From Siphonodentalium dalli (lineage: Eukaryota; Mollusca; Scaphopoda; Gadilida; Siphonodentaliidae), in assembly GCA_032622095.1 (NCBI GenBank), contig CP136064.1:131055605-131119604 (forward strand): DNA of 64,000 bases, read 5' to 3'. Within the stretch, counting starts at the first letter, position 1, and the number at the start of each line of letters is the position of its first letter. The notes under the pieces are model-generated. The model saw nothing but the letters and a program-made list of their open reading frames with translations. It searched no databases and was not told the DNA's origin. This document shows positions 35,612-44,323 of the stretch, piece after piece. Both the position numbers and the translations under genes were made by a program.

Positions 35612-36240
35612 ATTTCCAAGGGGTGCAAATGGAATTATGCGAACCTGTGAGTTTGATGTTTGGTTCAAAGGGGGGGGGGGTGCAGTTGGCCGAAAATTTG
35701 ATGTAGCACATGGCCAATACAAAACTGCTAATTAGTTTAGCAAAACAATATTTTACTACATTTGGTCAAACTTGTAGACATAAATGGTCATCAGTTGAAG
35801 AATTTTCCAACCTGAGGGGGAGCATGAGGTTTGAAATTTCCAACACTAGGAAAGCTTCAGTTGAGGCCAGTCTATTGCGATTTTCTTGTATAGTTTTCAA
35901 AATTTTCTCACACCGGGCCGAACAACCATGGTCAGCCCGGTGTTTCCTGGTCTGTTGTCGGTAGCTGTGTGCATTTGTCTGGAATTAGACCACTAGTTTT
36001 TTTTTTGGGCAATTTTCAGGTTAAATATCTTAATGTTCTCATACTGGGAACATAGAAGCATGGCTTATGAATATATCGAAAATTAGGCCTGAGCATGAGG
36101 TACAAGGGGGGGGGGGTGCAAATGGAATTATGCAAAAAGTTGTGTTGGTGTGGTTCCGACTCAAGGGGGGGGGGGTGCAGTTGGAATTTCCCAAGGTGGA
36201 TACCACCCCCCAACGGAGACCCTCTAGCCACATCCCTGGG

Positions 36241-36881
36241 CCCTGCCCTTGCAAGTTAAACTTTTTGTGGGGTCCTGTTGATATATATATATATATATTA
36301 TAATTATATTGAATACGAAATAAATCTCATTGAATCTTGAAATCAAGTTCGCCATCAACCGAAGTGCTCCCCCAGCGTTACTACCAATAACATTATTATT
36401 TGGCTAATATCAGTAATATTCTCCCCGTTTACACTCGATAACACAAACTTGTCTCCACATTTAAAATTCTTTGATATAGATCGTTTATATTCTGCAATAA
36501 TTTGTACACAAATTAAGGGACGGATTCTTATGTTTTATTGTGTTTTTAAACTTCGAGGTGGGAAAATCTCGGTTTGTTTACATTATGAATGTTTTGATTC
36601 CGATTACGGAATCAGAATCTGAATCCAGATTACGATTACGGTCTGTTCGTTACTTATTCTGGTCTGTCTTTTACCGAACCAATTTTGTGAGTGGAATCTT
36701 AATTATTCGTCAAAATGTCACCCTAAAATGCCGTTTATTCCGTGGAAATTGGACGATAACTTTTTTTTTCGAATGTCCAATAAGGAGTAATTAATTGATG
36801 TCACGACACCTCCTATTAATTAGACATGCATATTGTCAGTATACGAATCGTCTTGCTCACACATTAGAAAGAAAAGAACCA

Positions 36882-36912
<31 letters not shown>
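36241..36912. other. Spacer left of the PLE array, ending in (TA)n
   Basis: AT-rich with no supported gene. A-rich then (TA)n sequence at 36881-36912 immediately abuts the first PLE copy and is probably part of its target. Confidence 0.6.
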
Positions 36913-38906
36913 GCTTAGTCAAAACCGACATCACAAATTTACCAAAATTTCACAACGAGGATAACCTCACTAAAGTTGAAAGAACTGCACTAAAAACTCT
37001 TCGCAGCAATAAAAACATTGTAATCAAACCTTGTGACAAAGGCAGCTCGCTCGTCATCATGTCTAAAGAAAATTACATTCTAGAAGCGACGCGCCAATTA
37101 AGCAACACTAAATATTACAAACCATTGGATGGGCCAATTTGGAAATCCAATGTTTTAAGATTCAATCTCATTCTCAAAAGCTTGCTGGACCAGGACGTTT
37201 TAAAGAAAAAACATGTTCAGTATCTAATTGCAAAACCTGAATCCAATAATAGGACATTTTATTTGCTACCTAAAATACACAAACCTTTGAGCTGTTGGAC
37301 TAATCCATACACACCACCCGGTCGCCCCATCATCAGCGACGTGGCTTCGGAGTCGTACCACATTTCGGAGTTTATTGATTTCTATTTGAAACCAATTGCT
37401 ACCCGCCATCCGAGCTATCTAAAAGACACGGAGGACTTCCTCATTAAATTGTCGAAAATTGAAGTTCCATCTTCTGCTTACCTAATTAGTCTCGACGTGG
37501 AATCTATGTATACAAATATTGGAATCGATGCCGGATTAAAGTCAATTAAGAATGCATTTGATTTCCACCATGATCCTCATAGACCTGGAGATGAACTACT
37601 TCAATTATTAGAACTTTCTCTTAAAGGGAATGACTTTGAATTTAATGGACGATATTATTTACAGGTCTCCGGCTGCAGTATGGGCAAGAAGTTTAGTCCT
37701 AATTTTGCCTCAATTTTTGTTGCAGAGTGGGAGAAAGGCGCCCTGGCCAAATCTGATAAACAACCATTAGCCTATTATAGATTCTTGGACGACATATTTA
37801 TCATTTGGACTCATGGTCTGGATGAGTTTAGGGTGTTCTTGGACATCTTGAACAGTCATGACGAATCAATCAAACTCAAAGAATCAATATCGCAAACCAG
37901 CATTGATTTCCTTGATTTAACAATATTTAAGGGCCCACAATTTACATCATGCAACATTTTAGATACAAAACTTTTTACGAAACCAACGGATTCTCACCAG
38001 CTACTTCATCGTAAATCTTTCCATCCGCCAAAACTTTTCAATGGATTGATTAAATCTCAAATCATTCGATATCACCGGAACTGCACGAACAGAAGCGACC
38101 TAAATCAAGCTTGTTCAGTGCTTTTCCAGGCTTTACGACCGCGCGGCTACTCTAGTAGATTACTGCGCCAAGTAAAGTCCGAAACTCTCAGAGAATTGAA
38201 CTCGTCACGCCATGACCCAACATCGACTGAACCAACAAGGATACGGCACAACCGGCCGGTGTTGGGTAATGGTTCAGCCTCATTTTGTCACAAAAAACGA
38301 TGTTACATCAATACAATAGGATATATCAATACTAGTAACACTTTCACCAGCGAACAAACACGCATATCGTATCAAATGCATAGCGAACTTAATTGTGATT
38401 CTAAAAATGTAATTTACTTAATCACATGCAAAAGATGCCGTATACAATATGTTGGACAAACAAAAACCTCTCTCAAAGTTAGAATGTCTAATCATCTTTC
38501 CAGTGTTCGCAAAAAACTCGACATGCAAATTTCCGATCATTTCAACTCATCTAATCATGACATTAAATCCCATTTCAGCTTTCAGCCAATAGAACAGACA
38601 CCAATTCTAGCCGACGAAGACCAAACCGATTCAATACGCCTAGAACGCGAAAATCATTGGATGGGCGTACTTAAAACATATCTTCCGTTCGGACTTAACA
38701 TTGACTACAAAGGTGTTTCTCGAAATTTCTTGTGCTTTCCTCTGATCTACAATCGTAGAAATGTTGAAATCGCAAACATTTTCAGAAAAAACTTTGCATT
38801 ATTAAACACTAAATTGACCGAGCCTCTCGACAAACGGGTTATTATTGCCCACAAGAAAAATCCCAGTTTGAGAGATATGCTCGTTCGATCTAGACTCAGA
38901 CCTTGA
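36913..38906 (+). pseudogene. PLE RT-GIY-YIG ORF, N-terminally truncated
   Basis: Open from the junction to TGA at 38904-38906. It retains the RT core and the GIY-YIG domain described for 41153-43525 but lacks the N-terminal part and any promoter or ORF1. The open frame extending left to 36795 is flanking DNA plus the TA tract and is not part of the protein. One replacement near the C-terminus (His in IIAHKKN, Tyr in the other copies) separates it from copies 2 and 3. Confidence 0.9.
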
Positions 38907-38979
38907 TTAACACGCAGTTCAATTAGCTTTTAGCTTATGTCAACACCATTATCCTTAGTTTGTGCTCAACACAATATTT

Positions 38980-39165
38980 TATGTCAATTTCCGACACAAC
39001 CCAAACAAATTTAGCTAGTTCCATCTTTGAATGGCAACAATGCTCAACAAATTATTCAATGTCAATTTCCGACACAACCTAACAAAATTGATGTCAATTT
39101 CTGACACAACCTAACAAAATTTATGTCAATTTCCGACACAACCTAACAAAATTTAGCTAGTTCCA
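38980..39165 (+). repeat. PLE 3' UTR short tandem repeats
   Basis: Four units of TGTCAATTTCCGACACAACC with spacers 'taacaaaatt(g/t)a'. TGTC...GACA lets each unit form a small hairpin. The same block recurs at +4619 and +9238, the last with one C-to-G change. Confidence 0.85.
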
Positions 39166-39503
39166 TAGAAATAATTACATAAGAAATCGGATTCCGACCT
39201 GTGCCCGCGCTCTCCACACTTTCAAAATATATATATCGCCTGTGCCAGGGATATCTTTTATTTCTATTTACTTAACACATATGTATTACTGTCTAATTGC
39301 GTACTGTCACTAGGATTTGGATTAGGGGCTTCCGGAAGCCATTACACAACCCATTAAGAACGCGCGATCTTAAATAAACACGGGCGTCGTGACGGCGCCA
39401 AACATTTTGTATGCATTGTTTCACTGTTTGTTTTAAACAGGAACATAGCTGTTGACACGTCTCTCGAAACCCTGGAGCACAATGGGAGCTTATCTCACAC
39501 GGG

Positions 39504-39510
39504 TATATAA
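39504..39510 (+). promoter_or_regulatory. TATA box of PLE copy 2
   Basis: TATATAA within CACACGGGTATATAAGATCC, about 200 bp before ORF1. A start site would be expected near 39535, just ahead of the hammerhead-like motif. The copy 3 equivalent is at 44123-44129. Confidence 0.55.
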
Positions 39511-39524
39511 GATCCATGGAAAAA

Positions 39525-39583
39525 CCTCAACATTCGAACCTAGCTTGCTTCCTGAAGAAGGTAATTCTACCGAAACATTGAGG
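39525..39583 (+). ncRNA. Hammerhead-ribozyme-like motif in PLE leader (copy 2)
   Basis: CTGAAGA (39552-39558) matches the CUGANGA core. A short stem GGTA/TACC with loop ATTC follows, then GAAA (39572-39575 region). CCTCAA (39525-39530) pairs with TTGAGG (39578-39583) as an outer helix. PLEs are known to encode hammerhead motifs. Weak points are one extra A before stem II, a short stem I (GAA/TTC), and an imperfect pairing next to the presumed cleavage site. The segment also contains the candidate splice donor at 39561. Confidence 0.45.
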
Positions 39584-39680
39584 CAACTTGACAGTGCGCT
39601 CCTAAGTACTTTTTTATTTTATATCTTCGCGTTCCGTTCTTTGTGTATTATATGTTACTAATCATTACCTTTATTCACAG
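39561..39680 (+). other. Candidate 5' UTR intron of PLE copy 2
   Basis: Donor GAAG|GTAATT, branch-point-like TACTAAT at 39656-39662, a pyrimidine-rich stretch, and acceptor TTCACAG ending at 39680, 24 nt before the ORF1 ATG. Retained introns are a known peculiarity of GIY-YIG PLEs, including one in the Drosophila Penelope leader. The copy 3 equivalent is at 44180-44299. Confidence 0.55.
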
Positions 39681-39704
39681 CCAAAATTCAAGTCCTGGAT
39701 CAAA

Positions 39705-41162
39705 ATGACTCAACCAAAACAACATAAACGTGGAAAAACTAACCGCCCAGAGCGGCAAAAAGACCAGGCTTATTTAGACCATTCAAATCTAGTAAAGTTG
39801 CTATACAAAATTCTACAACTTTGGCACCATATTAATTTTTTACAGGACCGTTTGGAGAAGAAGGTCCTTCCGAAAGGCTTTTCGGCCATCGTTGAGTCAG
39901 GGCGAAAGAAGACATTCCGACCAGTGCTCCCCTGTGAGGATGTCTTCAATTCGCTTAAAGCGGACGCTTTTCAGTGGGGTTTAAACTCCATGAAAACTTT
40001 GGTAAATTATTATCGGAAAACGGAATCAGAAATTGAAGTCAAGGTTCTTTCGGCTCTTTCTTCTAAAACCCTTGACTTCGACCGAGCACGTGACACGGCA
40101 TTAAAATGGGGACTGAAGAATTTTGGCACCAAATTAACCAATGAGACAAAATCAAAGTTCTTGAGCATCTGTGGTAATCTTCAGTCCTCGATAGGTACAC
40201 GAGTTGGCGTCCAAACTCATACAAACAAACGTGGTCGGTCACCCTCCCCTCCCCCACTAATCGCTCGCCAGCTTCAATTTCAGGATAGTCCAGGCAGGGA
40301 TCAGACAACGTCGTCGTCTGTGAGATCCACACCAAAACGCGTCAAAGCCACACCACAGCCACAGAGACCTGCACCAAAACCACGGACGTCACGCATATCC
40401 ACTCCACCAAATACATCACTTCAAAATTCACCAGCCAAGAAAACAACACCACCAAAGCACATCTCTTCCAGCCCTCCTTCGCCTGTTGGTTCCATTGCTT
40501 CGATGACATCGCCAGCGATTTCAACATCATCACCATCGTATGCCGAGGTATTATCAACATCACCTAAGGTATCCAAATTTTATAAATTTCGTCAACCTGG
40601 CCCTAAGAAGGATTGGTCCTTCCCTAAACAGATAAAAAACCCTGTTGTTATTTTAGGCTCTTCTAATGTGTCCCGGATCGATGTCGATCCTCCCAAAAAT
40701 GTTTGTATTGCTTCTTACCCAGGTGGCAATTTAGGTCATTTCTGCAACATGGCCCACAAACTGAAATCGAAGCCAGAAAAGACACCTCGACACGTCATCA
40801 TCAACATTGGCATCAACAACCGAGAGGACTGGAAGACAGACAACGACAAAGGCAAAACAGCAGGCACCACAGCTAAAAGCAGGGTAACTAACATGGTTAG
40901 TAATTTCCGAAAAGTTTTTCCTAATGCGACACTTCATTTTCAGGAAATAAATATCTCATTCAGTTTAGATTCTAGGGACCAGGATGTTCTGCGTGCCATT
41001 AACAGCCAAGCTCGTCAGACACAGAACCTCAAGGTCATACAGGCAATACCCCCCCGCGACTTTCACGTTCACGTGGAGAATGACAACATCCACTGGACAT
41101 CACAGACGGCGGCGAAAATCTACCAAGGCTGGACCAACATCTTTAAAGGTCATTTAAACTAA
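39705..41162 (+). CDS. PLE ORF1, PLE-associated domain plus SGNH-like hydrolase
   Basis: 485 residues from ATG at 39705. Residues 20-120 (LWHHINFLQDRLEKKVLPKG and following) resemble the upstream region of vertebrate and invertebrate PLE proteins. Residues 170-290 are a Ser/Pro/Thr-rich, basic, probably disordered linker. Residues 313-480 carry SGNH-type blocks: VVILGSSN (nucleophile Ser at 319-320), NIGINNR (Asn), and ENDNIHW (Asp 460, His 463). The last three codons before the stop are CAT TTA AAC, making TTTAAAC followed by TAA, a -1 frameshift site into ORF2. Copy 3 differs by one residue (Gly 136 to Arg). Confidence 0.85.
   Translation: MTQPKQHKRGKTNRPERQKDQAYLDHSNLVKLLYKILQLWHHINFLQDRLEKKVLPKGFSAIVESGRKKTFRPVLPCEDVFNSLKADAFQWGLNSMKTLVNYYRKTESEIEVKVLSALSSKTLDFDRARDTALKWGLKNFGTKLTNETKSKFLSICGNLQSSIGTRVGVQTHTNKRGRSPSPPPLIARQLQFQDSPGRDQTTSSSVRSTPKRVKATPQPQRPAPKPRTSRISTPPNTSLQNSPAKKTTPPKHISSSPPSPVGSIASMTSPAISTSSPSYAEVLSTSPKVSKFYKFRQPGPKKDWSFPKQIKNPVVILGSSNVSRIDVDPPKNVCIASYPGGNLGHFCNMAHKLKSKPEKTPRHVIINIGINNREDWKTDNDKGKTAGTTAKSRVTNMVSNFRKVFPNATLHFQEINISFSLDSRDQDVLRAINSQARQTQNLKVIQAIPPRDFHVHVENDNIHWTSQTAAKIYQGWTNIFKGHLN
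41153..41159 (+). promoter_or_regulatory. -1 ribosomal frameshift site (TTTAAAC) joining ORF1 and ORF2, copy 2
   Basis: The heptamer T TTA AAC in the ORF1 frame is directly followed by the ORF1 stop TAA. Slipping back one base gives TTT AAA CTA ATT and enters the ORF2 frame, which is open from here to 43525. TTTAAAC is one of the strongest known eukaryotic -1 slippery sequences. Downstream are short hairpin possibilities (GGC-ATCA-GCC at 41174-41183, TCTCG-GCAC-CGAGA near 41200-41213) that could stimulate slippage. Confidence 0.75.
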
Positions 41163-43525
41163 TTCCTCAGAAGGGCATCAGCCATGCGGAAAGAGTCGGT
41201 CTCGGCACCGAGATAGTCAATCTTGTACCCGACCTTTCCCTGAGCGCTGGTGAGAAATCAATACTTAGGTATGGTCTAACCTTTGTTCCTACCCCACCCG
41301 ATCTCAAAGAAACACCACATGTTGTTGAGACGGAGGATGGAACATTGGTTTTACCAGACTCTATGTATGCCATGGAAATGAACGGCGGTCCAGCAAGCAT
41401 GCAATTTAGGGAAGTAACAGCTATGGCTGATTTCTTTCGCAATTCGACAGGTTTAAAAGATCAATTTAAAGAACCTTCGATATGGACCCCCTCTGATCGC
41501 CAGATTGACCACTCCATTCCCGAGGTCGCTGGCTTAGTCAAAACCGACATCACAAATTTACCAAAATTTCACAACGAGGATAACCTCACTAAAGTTGAAA
41601 GAACTGCACTAAAAACTCTTCGCAGCAATAAAAACATTGTAATCAAACCTTGTGACAAAGGCAGCTCGCTCGTCATCATGTCTAAAGAAAATTACATTCT
41701 AGAAGCGACGCGCCAATTAAGCAACACTAAATATTACAAACCATTGGATGGGCCAATTTGGAAATCCAATGTTTTAAGATTCAATCTCATTCTCAAAAGC
41801 TTGCTGGACCAGGACGTTTTAAAGAAAAAACATGTTCAGTATCTAATTGCAAAACCTGAATCCAATAATAGGACATTTTATTTGCTACCTAAAATACACA
41901 AACCTTTGAGCTGTTGGACTAATCCATACACACCACCCGGTCGCCCCATCATCAGCGACGTGGCTTCGGAGTCGTACCACATTTCGGAGTTTATTGATTT
42001 CTATTTGAAACCAATTGCTACCCGCCATCCGAGCTATCTAAAAGACACGGAGGACTTCCTCATTAAATTGTCGAAAATTGAAGTTCCATCTTCTGCTTAC
42101 CTAATTAGTCTCGACGTGGAATCTATGTATACAAATATTGGAATCGATGCCGGATTAAAGTCAATTAAGAATGCATTTGATTTCCACCATGATCCTCATA
42201 GACCTGGAGATGAACTACTTCAATTATTAGAACTTTCTCTTAAAGGGAATGACTTTGAATTTAATGGACGATATTATTTACAGGTCTCCGGCTGCAGTAT
42301 GGGCAAGAAGTTTAGTCCTAATTTTGCCTCAATTTTTGTTGCAGAGTGGGAGAAAGGCGCCCTGGCCAAATCTGATAAACAACCATTAGCCTATTATAGA
42401 TTCTTGGACGACATATTTATCATTTGGACTCATGGTCTGGATGAGTTTAGGGTGTTCTTGGACATCTTGAACAGTCATGACGAATCAATCAAACTCAAAG
42501 AATCAATATCGCAAACCAGCATTGATTTCCTTGATTTAACAATATTTAAGGGCCCACAATTTACATCATGCAACATTTTAGATACAAAACTTTTTACGAA
42601 ACCAACGGATTCTCACCAGCTACTTCATCGTAAATCTTTCCATCCGCCAAAACTTTTCAATGGATTGATTAAATCTCAAATCATTCGATATCACCGGAAC
42701 TGCACGAACAGAAGCGACCTAAATCAAGCTTGTTCAGTGCTTTTCCAGGCTTTACGACCGCGCGGCTACTCTAGTAGATTACTGCGCCAAGTAAAGTCCG
42801 AAACTCTCAGAGAATTGAACTCGTCACGCCATGACCCAACATCGACTGAACCAACAAGGATACGGCACAACCGGCCGGTGTTGGGTAATGGTTCAGCCTC
42901 ATTTTGTCACAAAAAACGATGTTACATCAATACAATAGGATATATCAATACTAGTAACACTTTCACCAGCGAACAAACACGCATATCGTATCAAATGCAT
43001 AGCGAACTTAATTGTGATTCTAAAAATGTAATTTACTTAATCACATGCAAAAGATGCCGTATACAATATGTTGGACAAACAAAAACCTCTCTCAAAGTTA
43101 GAATGTCTAATCATCTTTCCAGTGTTCGCAAAAAACTCGACATGCAAATTTCCGATCATTTCAACTCATCTAATCATGACATTAAATCCCATTTCAGCTT
43201 TCAGCCAATAGAACAGACACCAATTCTAGCCGACGAAGACCAAACCGATTCAATACGCCTAGAACGCGAAAATCATTGGATGGGCGTACTTAAAACATAT
43301 CTTCCGTTCGGACTTAACATTGACTACAAAGGTGTTTCTCGAAATTTCTTGTGCTTTCCTCTGATCTACAATCGTAGAAATGTTGAAATCGCAAACATTT
43401 TCAGAAAAAACTTTGCATTATTAAACACTAAATTGACCGAGCCTCTCGACAAACGGGTTATTATTGCCTACAAGAAAAATCCCAGTTTGAGAGATATGCT
43501 CGTTCGATCTAGACTCAGACCTTGA
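41153..43525 (+). CDS. PLE ORF2, reverse transcriptase with GIY-YIG endonuclease
   Basis: The frame is open from the frameshift site. The first ATG is only at 41363, yet the part before it already encodes the conserved PLE N-terminal motif (IVNLVPDLSLSAGEKSILRY, then GLTFVPTPPDL), so ATG initiation would lose it. Counting from the TTG at 41345: LLPKIHKP about 180, PPGRPIISD about 197, motif A SLDVESMYTN about 255 (Asp 257), SGCSMG 315, motif C YRFLDD with Asp 355-356. A Cys-rich linker (CHKKRC 521-526, CDSKN, CKRC) precedes GIY-YIG: VIYLI 562, YVGQT 575, Arg 586, Glu 641. This is the order RT then endonuclease of canonical PLEs. No lesion is seen. Confidence 0.93.
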   Translation, partial: FKLIPQKGISHAERVGLGTEIVNLVPDLSLSAGEKSILRYGLTFVPTPPDLKETPHVVETEDGTLVLPDSMYAMEMNGGPASMQFREVTAMADFFRNSTGLKDQFKEPSIWTPSDRQIDHSIPEVAGLVKTDITNLPKFHNEDNLTKVERTALKTLRSNKNIVIKPCDKGSSLVIMSKENYILEATRQLSNTKYYKPLDGPIWKSNVLRFNLILKSLLDQDVLKKKHVQYLIAKPESNNRTFYLLPKIHKPLSCWTNPYTPPGRPIISDVASESYHISEFIDFYLKPIATRHPSYLKDTEDFLIKLSKIEVPSSAYLISLDVESMYTNIGIDAGLKSIKNAFDFHHDPHRPGDELLQLLELSLKGNDFEFNGRYYLQVSGCSMGKKFSPNFASIFVAEWEKGALAKSDKQPLAYYRFLDDIFIIWTHGLDEFRVFLDILNSHDESIKLKESISQTSIDFLDLTIFKGPQFTSCNILDTKLFTKPTDSHQLLHRKSFHPPKLFNGLIKSQIIRYHRNCTNRSDLNQACSVLFQALRPRGYSSRLLRQVKSETLRELNSSRHDPTSTEPTRIRHNRPVLGNGSASFCHKKRCYINTIGYINTSNTFTSEQTRISYQMHSELNCDSKNVIYLITCKRCRIQYVGQTKTSLKVRMSNHLSSVRKKLDMQISDHFNSSNHDIKSHFSFQPIEQTPILADEDQTDSIRLERENHWMGVLKTYLPFGLNIDYKGVSRNFLCFPLIYNRRNVEIANIFRKNFALLNTKLTEPLDKRVIIAYKKNPSLRDMLVRSRLRP

Positions 43526-44143
43526 TTAACACGCAGTTCAATTAGCTTTTAGCTTATGTCAACACCATTATCCTTAGTTTGTGCTCAACACAATATTTTA
43601 TGTCAATTTCCGACACAACCCAAACAAATTTAGCTAGTTCCATCTTTGAATGGCAACAATGCTCAACAAATTATTCAATGTCAATTTCCGACACAACCTA
43701 ACAAAATTGATGTCAATTTCTGACACAACCTAACAAAATTTATGTCAATTTCCGACACAACCTAACAAAATTTAGCTAGTTCCATAGAAATAATTACATA
43801 AGAAATCGGATTCCGACCTGTGCCCGCGCTCTCCACACTTTCAAAATATATATATCGCCTGTGCCAGGGATATCTTTTATTTCTATTTACTTAACACATA
43901 TGTATTACTGTCTAATTGCGTACTGTCACTAGGATTTGGATTAGGGGCTTCCGGAAGCCATTACACAACCCATTAAGAACGCGCGATCTTAAATAAACAC
44001 GGGCGTCGTGACGGCGCCAAACATTTTGTATGCATTGTTTCACTGTTTGTTTTAAACAGGAACATAGCTGTTGACACGTCTCTCGAAACCCTGGAGCACA
44101 ATGGGAGCTTATCTCACACGGGTATATAAGATCCATGGAAAAA

Positions 44144-44202
44144 CCTCAACATTCGAACCTAGCTTGCTTCCTGAAGAAGGTAATTCTACCGAAACGTTGA
44201 GG
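44144..44202 (+). ncRNA. Hammerhead-like motif in PLE leader (copy 3)
   Basis: Same layout as 39525-39583. Here the base at 44196 is G instead of A, which can pair with C44150 and lengthens the outer helix from 6 to 7 bp. Confidence 0.45.
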
Positions 44203-44323
44203 CAACTTGACAGTGCGCTCCTAAGTACTTTTTTATTTTATATCTTCGCGTTCCGTTCTTTGTGTATTATATGTTACTAATCATTACCTTTATTCACAGC
44301 CAAAATTCAAGTCCTGGATCAAA

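Larger units (their letters stand above)
32562..36240. repeat. Diverged segmental duplication, copy 2 (interrupted)
   Basis: Same order as copy 1, but with an extra segment of about 280 bp near 32907-33187 that includes a C run at 33000, and a foldback insertion at 33577-35611. It ends in 'ctctagccacatccctgg', whose reverse complement starts CAGGGATGTGGCTAGAGGG and resembles a hAT-type terminus. Confidence 0.8.
36913..39236 (+). mobile_element. Penelope-like element, copy 1 (5'-truncated)
   Basis: Begins inside the RT ORF at the base matching 41532 of the next copy, directly after a (TA)n tract, and continues without a gap into copy 2. 5' truncation of the leading copy in a head-to-tail array is the usual state of PLEs. 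It is almost base-identical to copies 2 and 3. Confidence 0.95.
39237..43855 (+). mobile_element. Penelope-like element, copy 2 (full length, 4,619 bp)
   Basis: Runs from just after one short TA tract to the end of the next. It contains a 5' leader with TATA box, candidate intron and hammerhead-like motif, then ORF1, ORF2 and a 3' UTR with short repeats. The stop codons of ORF2 in the three copies (38906, 43525, 48144) are exactly 4,619 bp apart. No coding lesion is visible, so it may be recently active. Confidence 0.93.

Noticed and set aside
36795-36912. N-terminal extension of the first PLE ORF
   Set aside because: This part is flanking DNA and (TA)n; homology to the other copies begins only at 36913.
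39293-39517. 74-residue minus-strand ORF in the PLE leader, repeated at 43912-44136
   Set aside because: It overlaps the promoter and leader, has no domain, and is repeated only because the element is repeated.
41345-41347. TTG as start of PLE ORF2
   Set aside because: The frame is open and conserved upstream to the TTTAAAC site, so TTG only marks an ORF-finder start.
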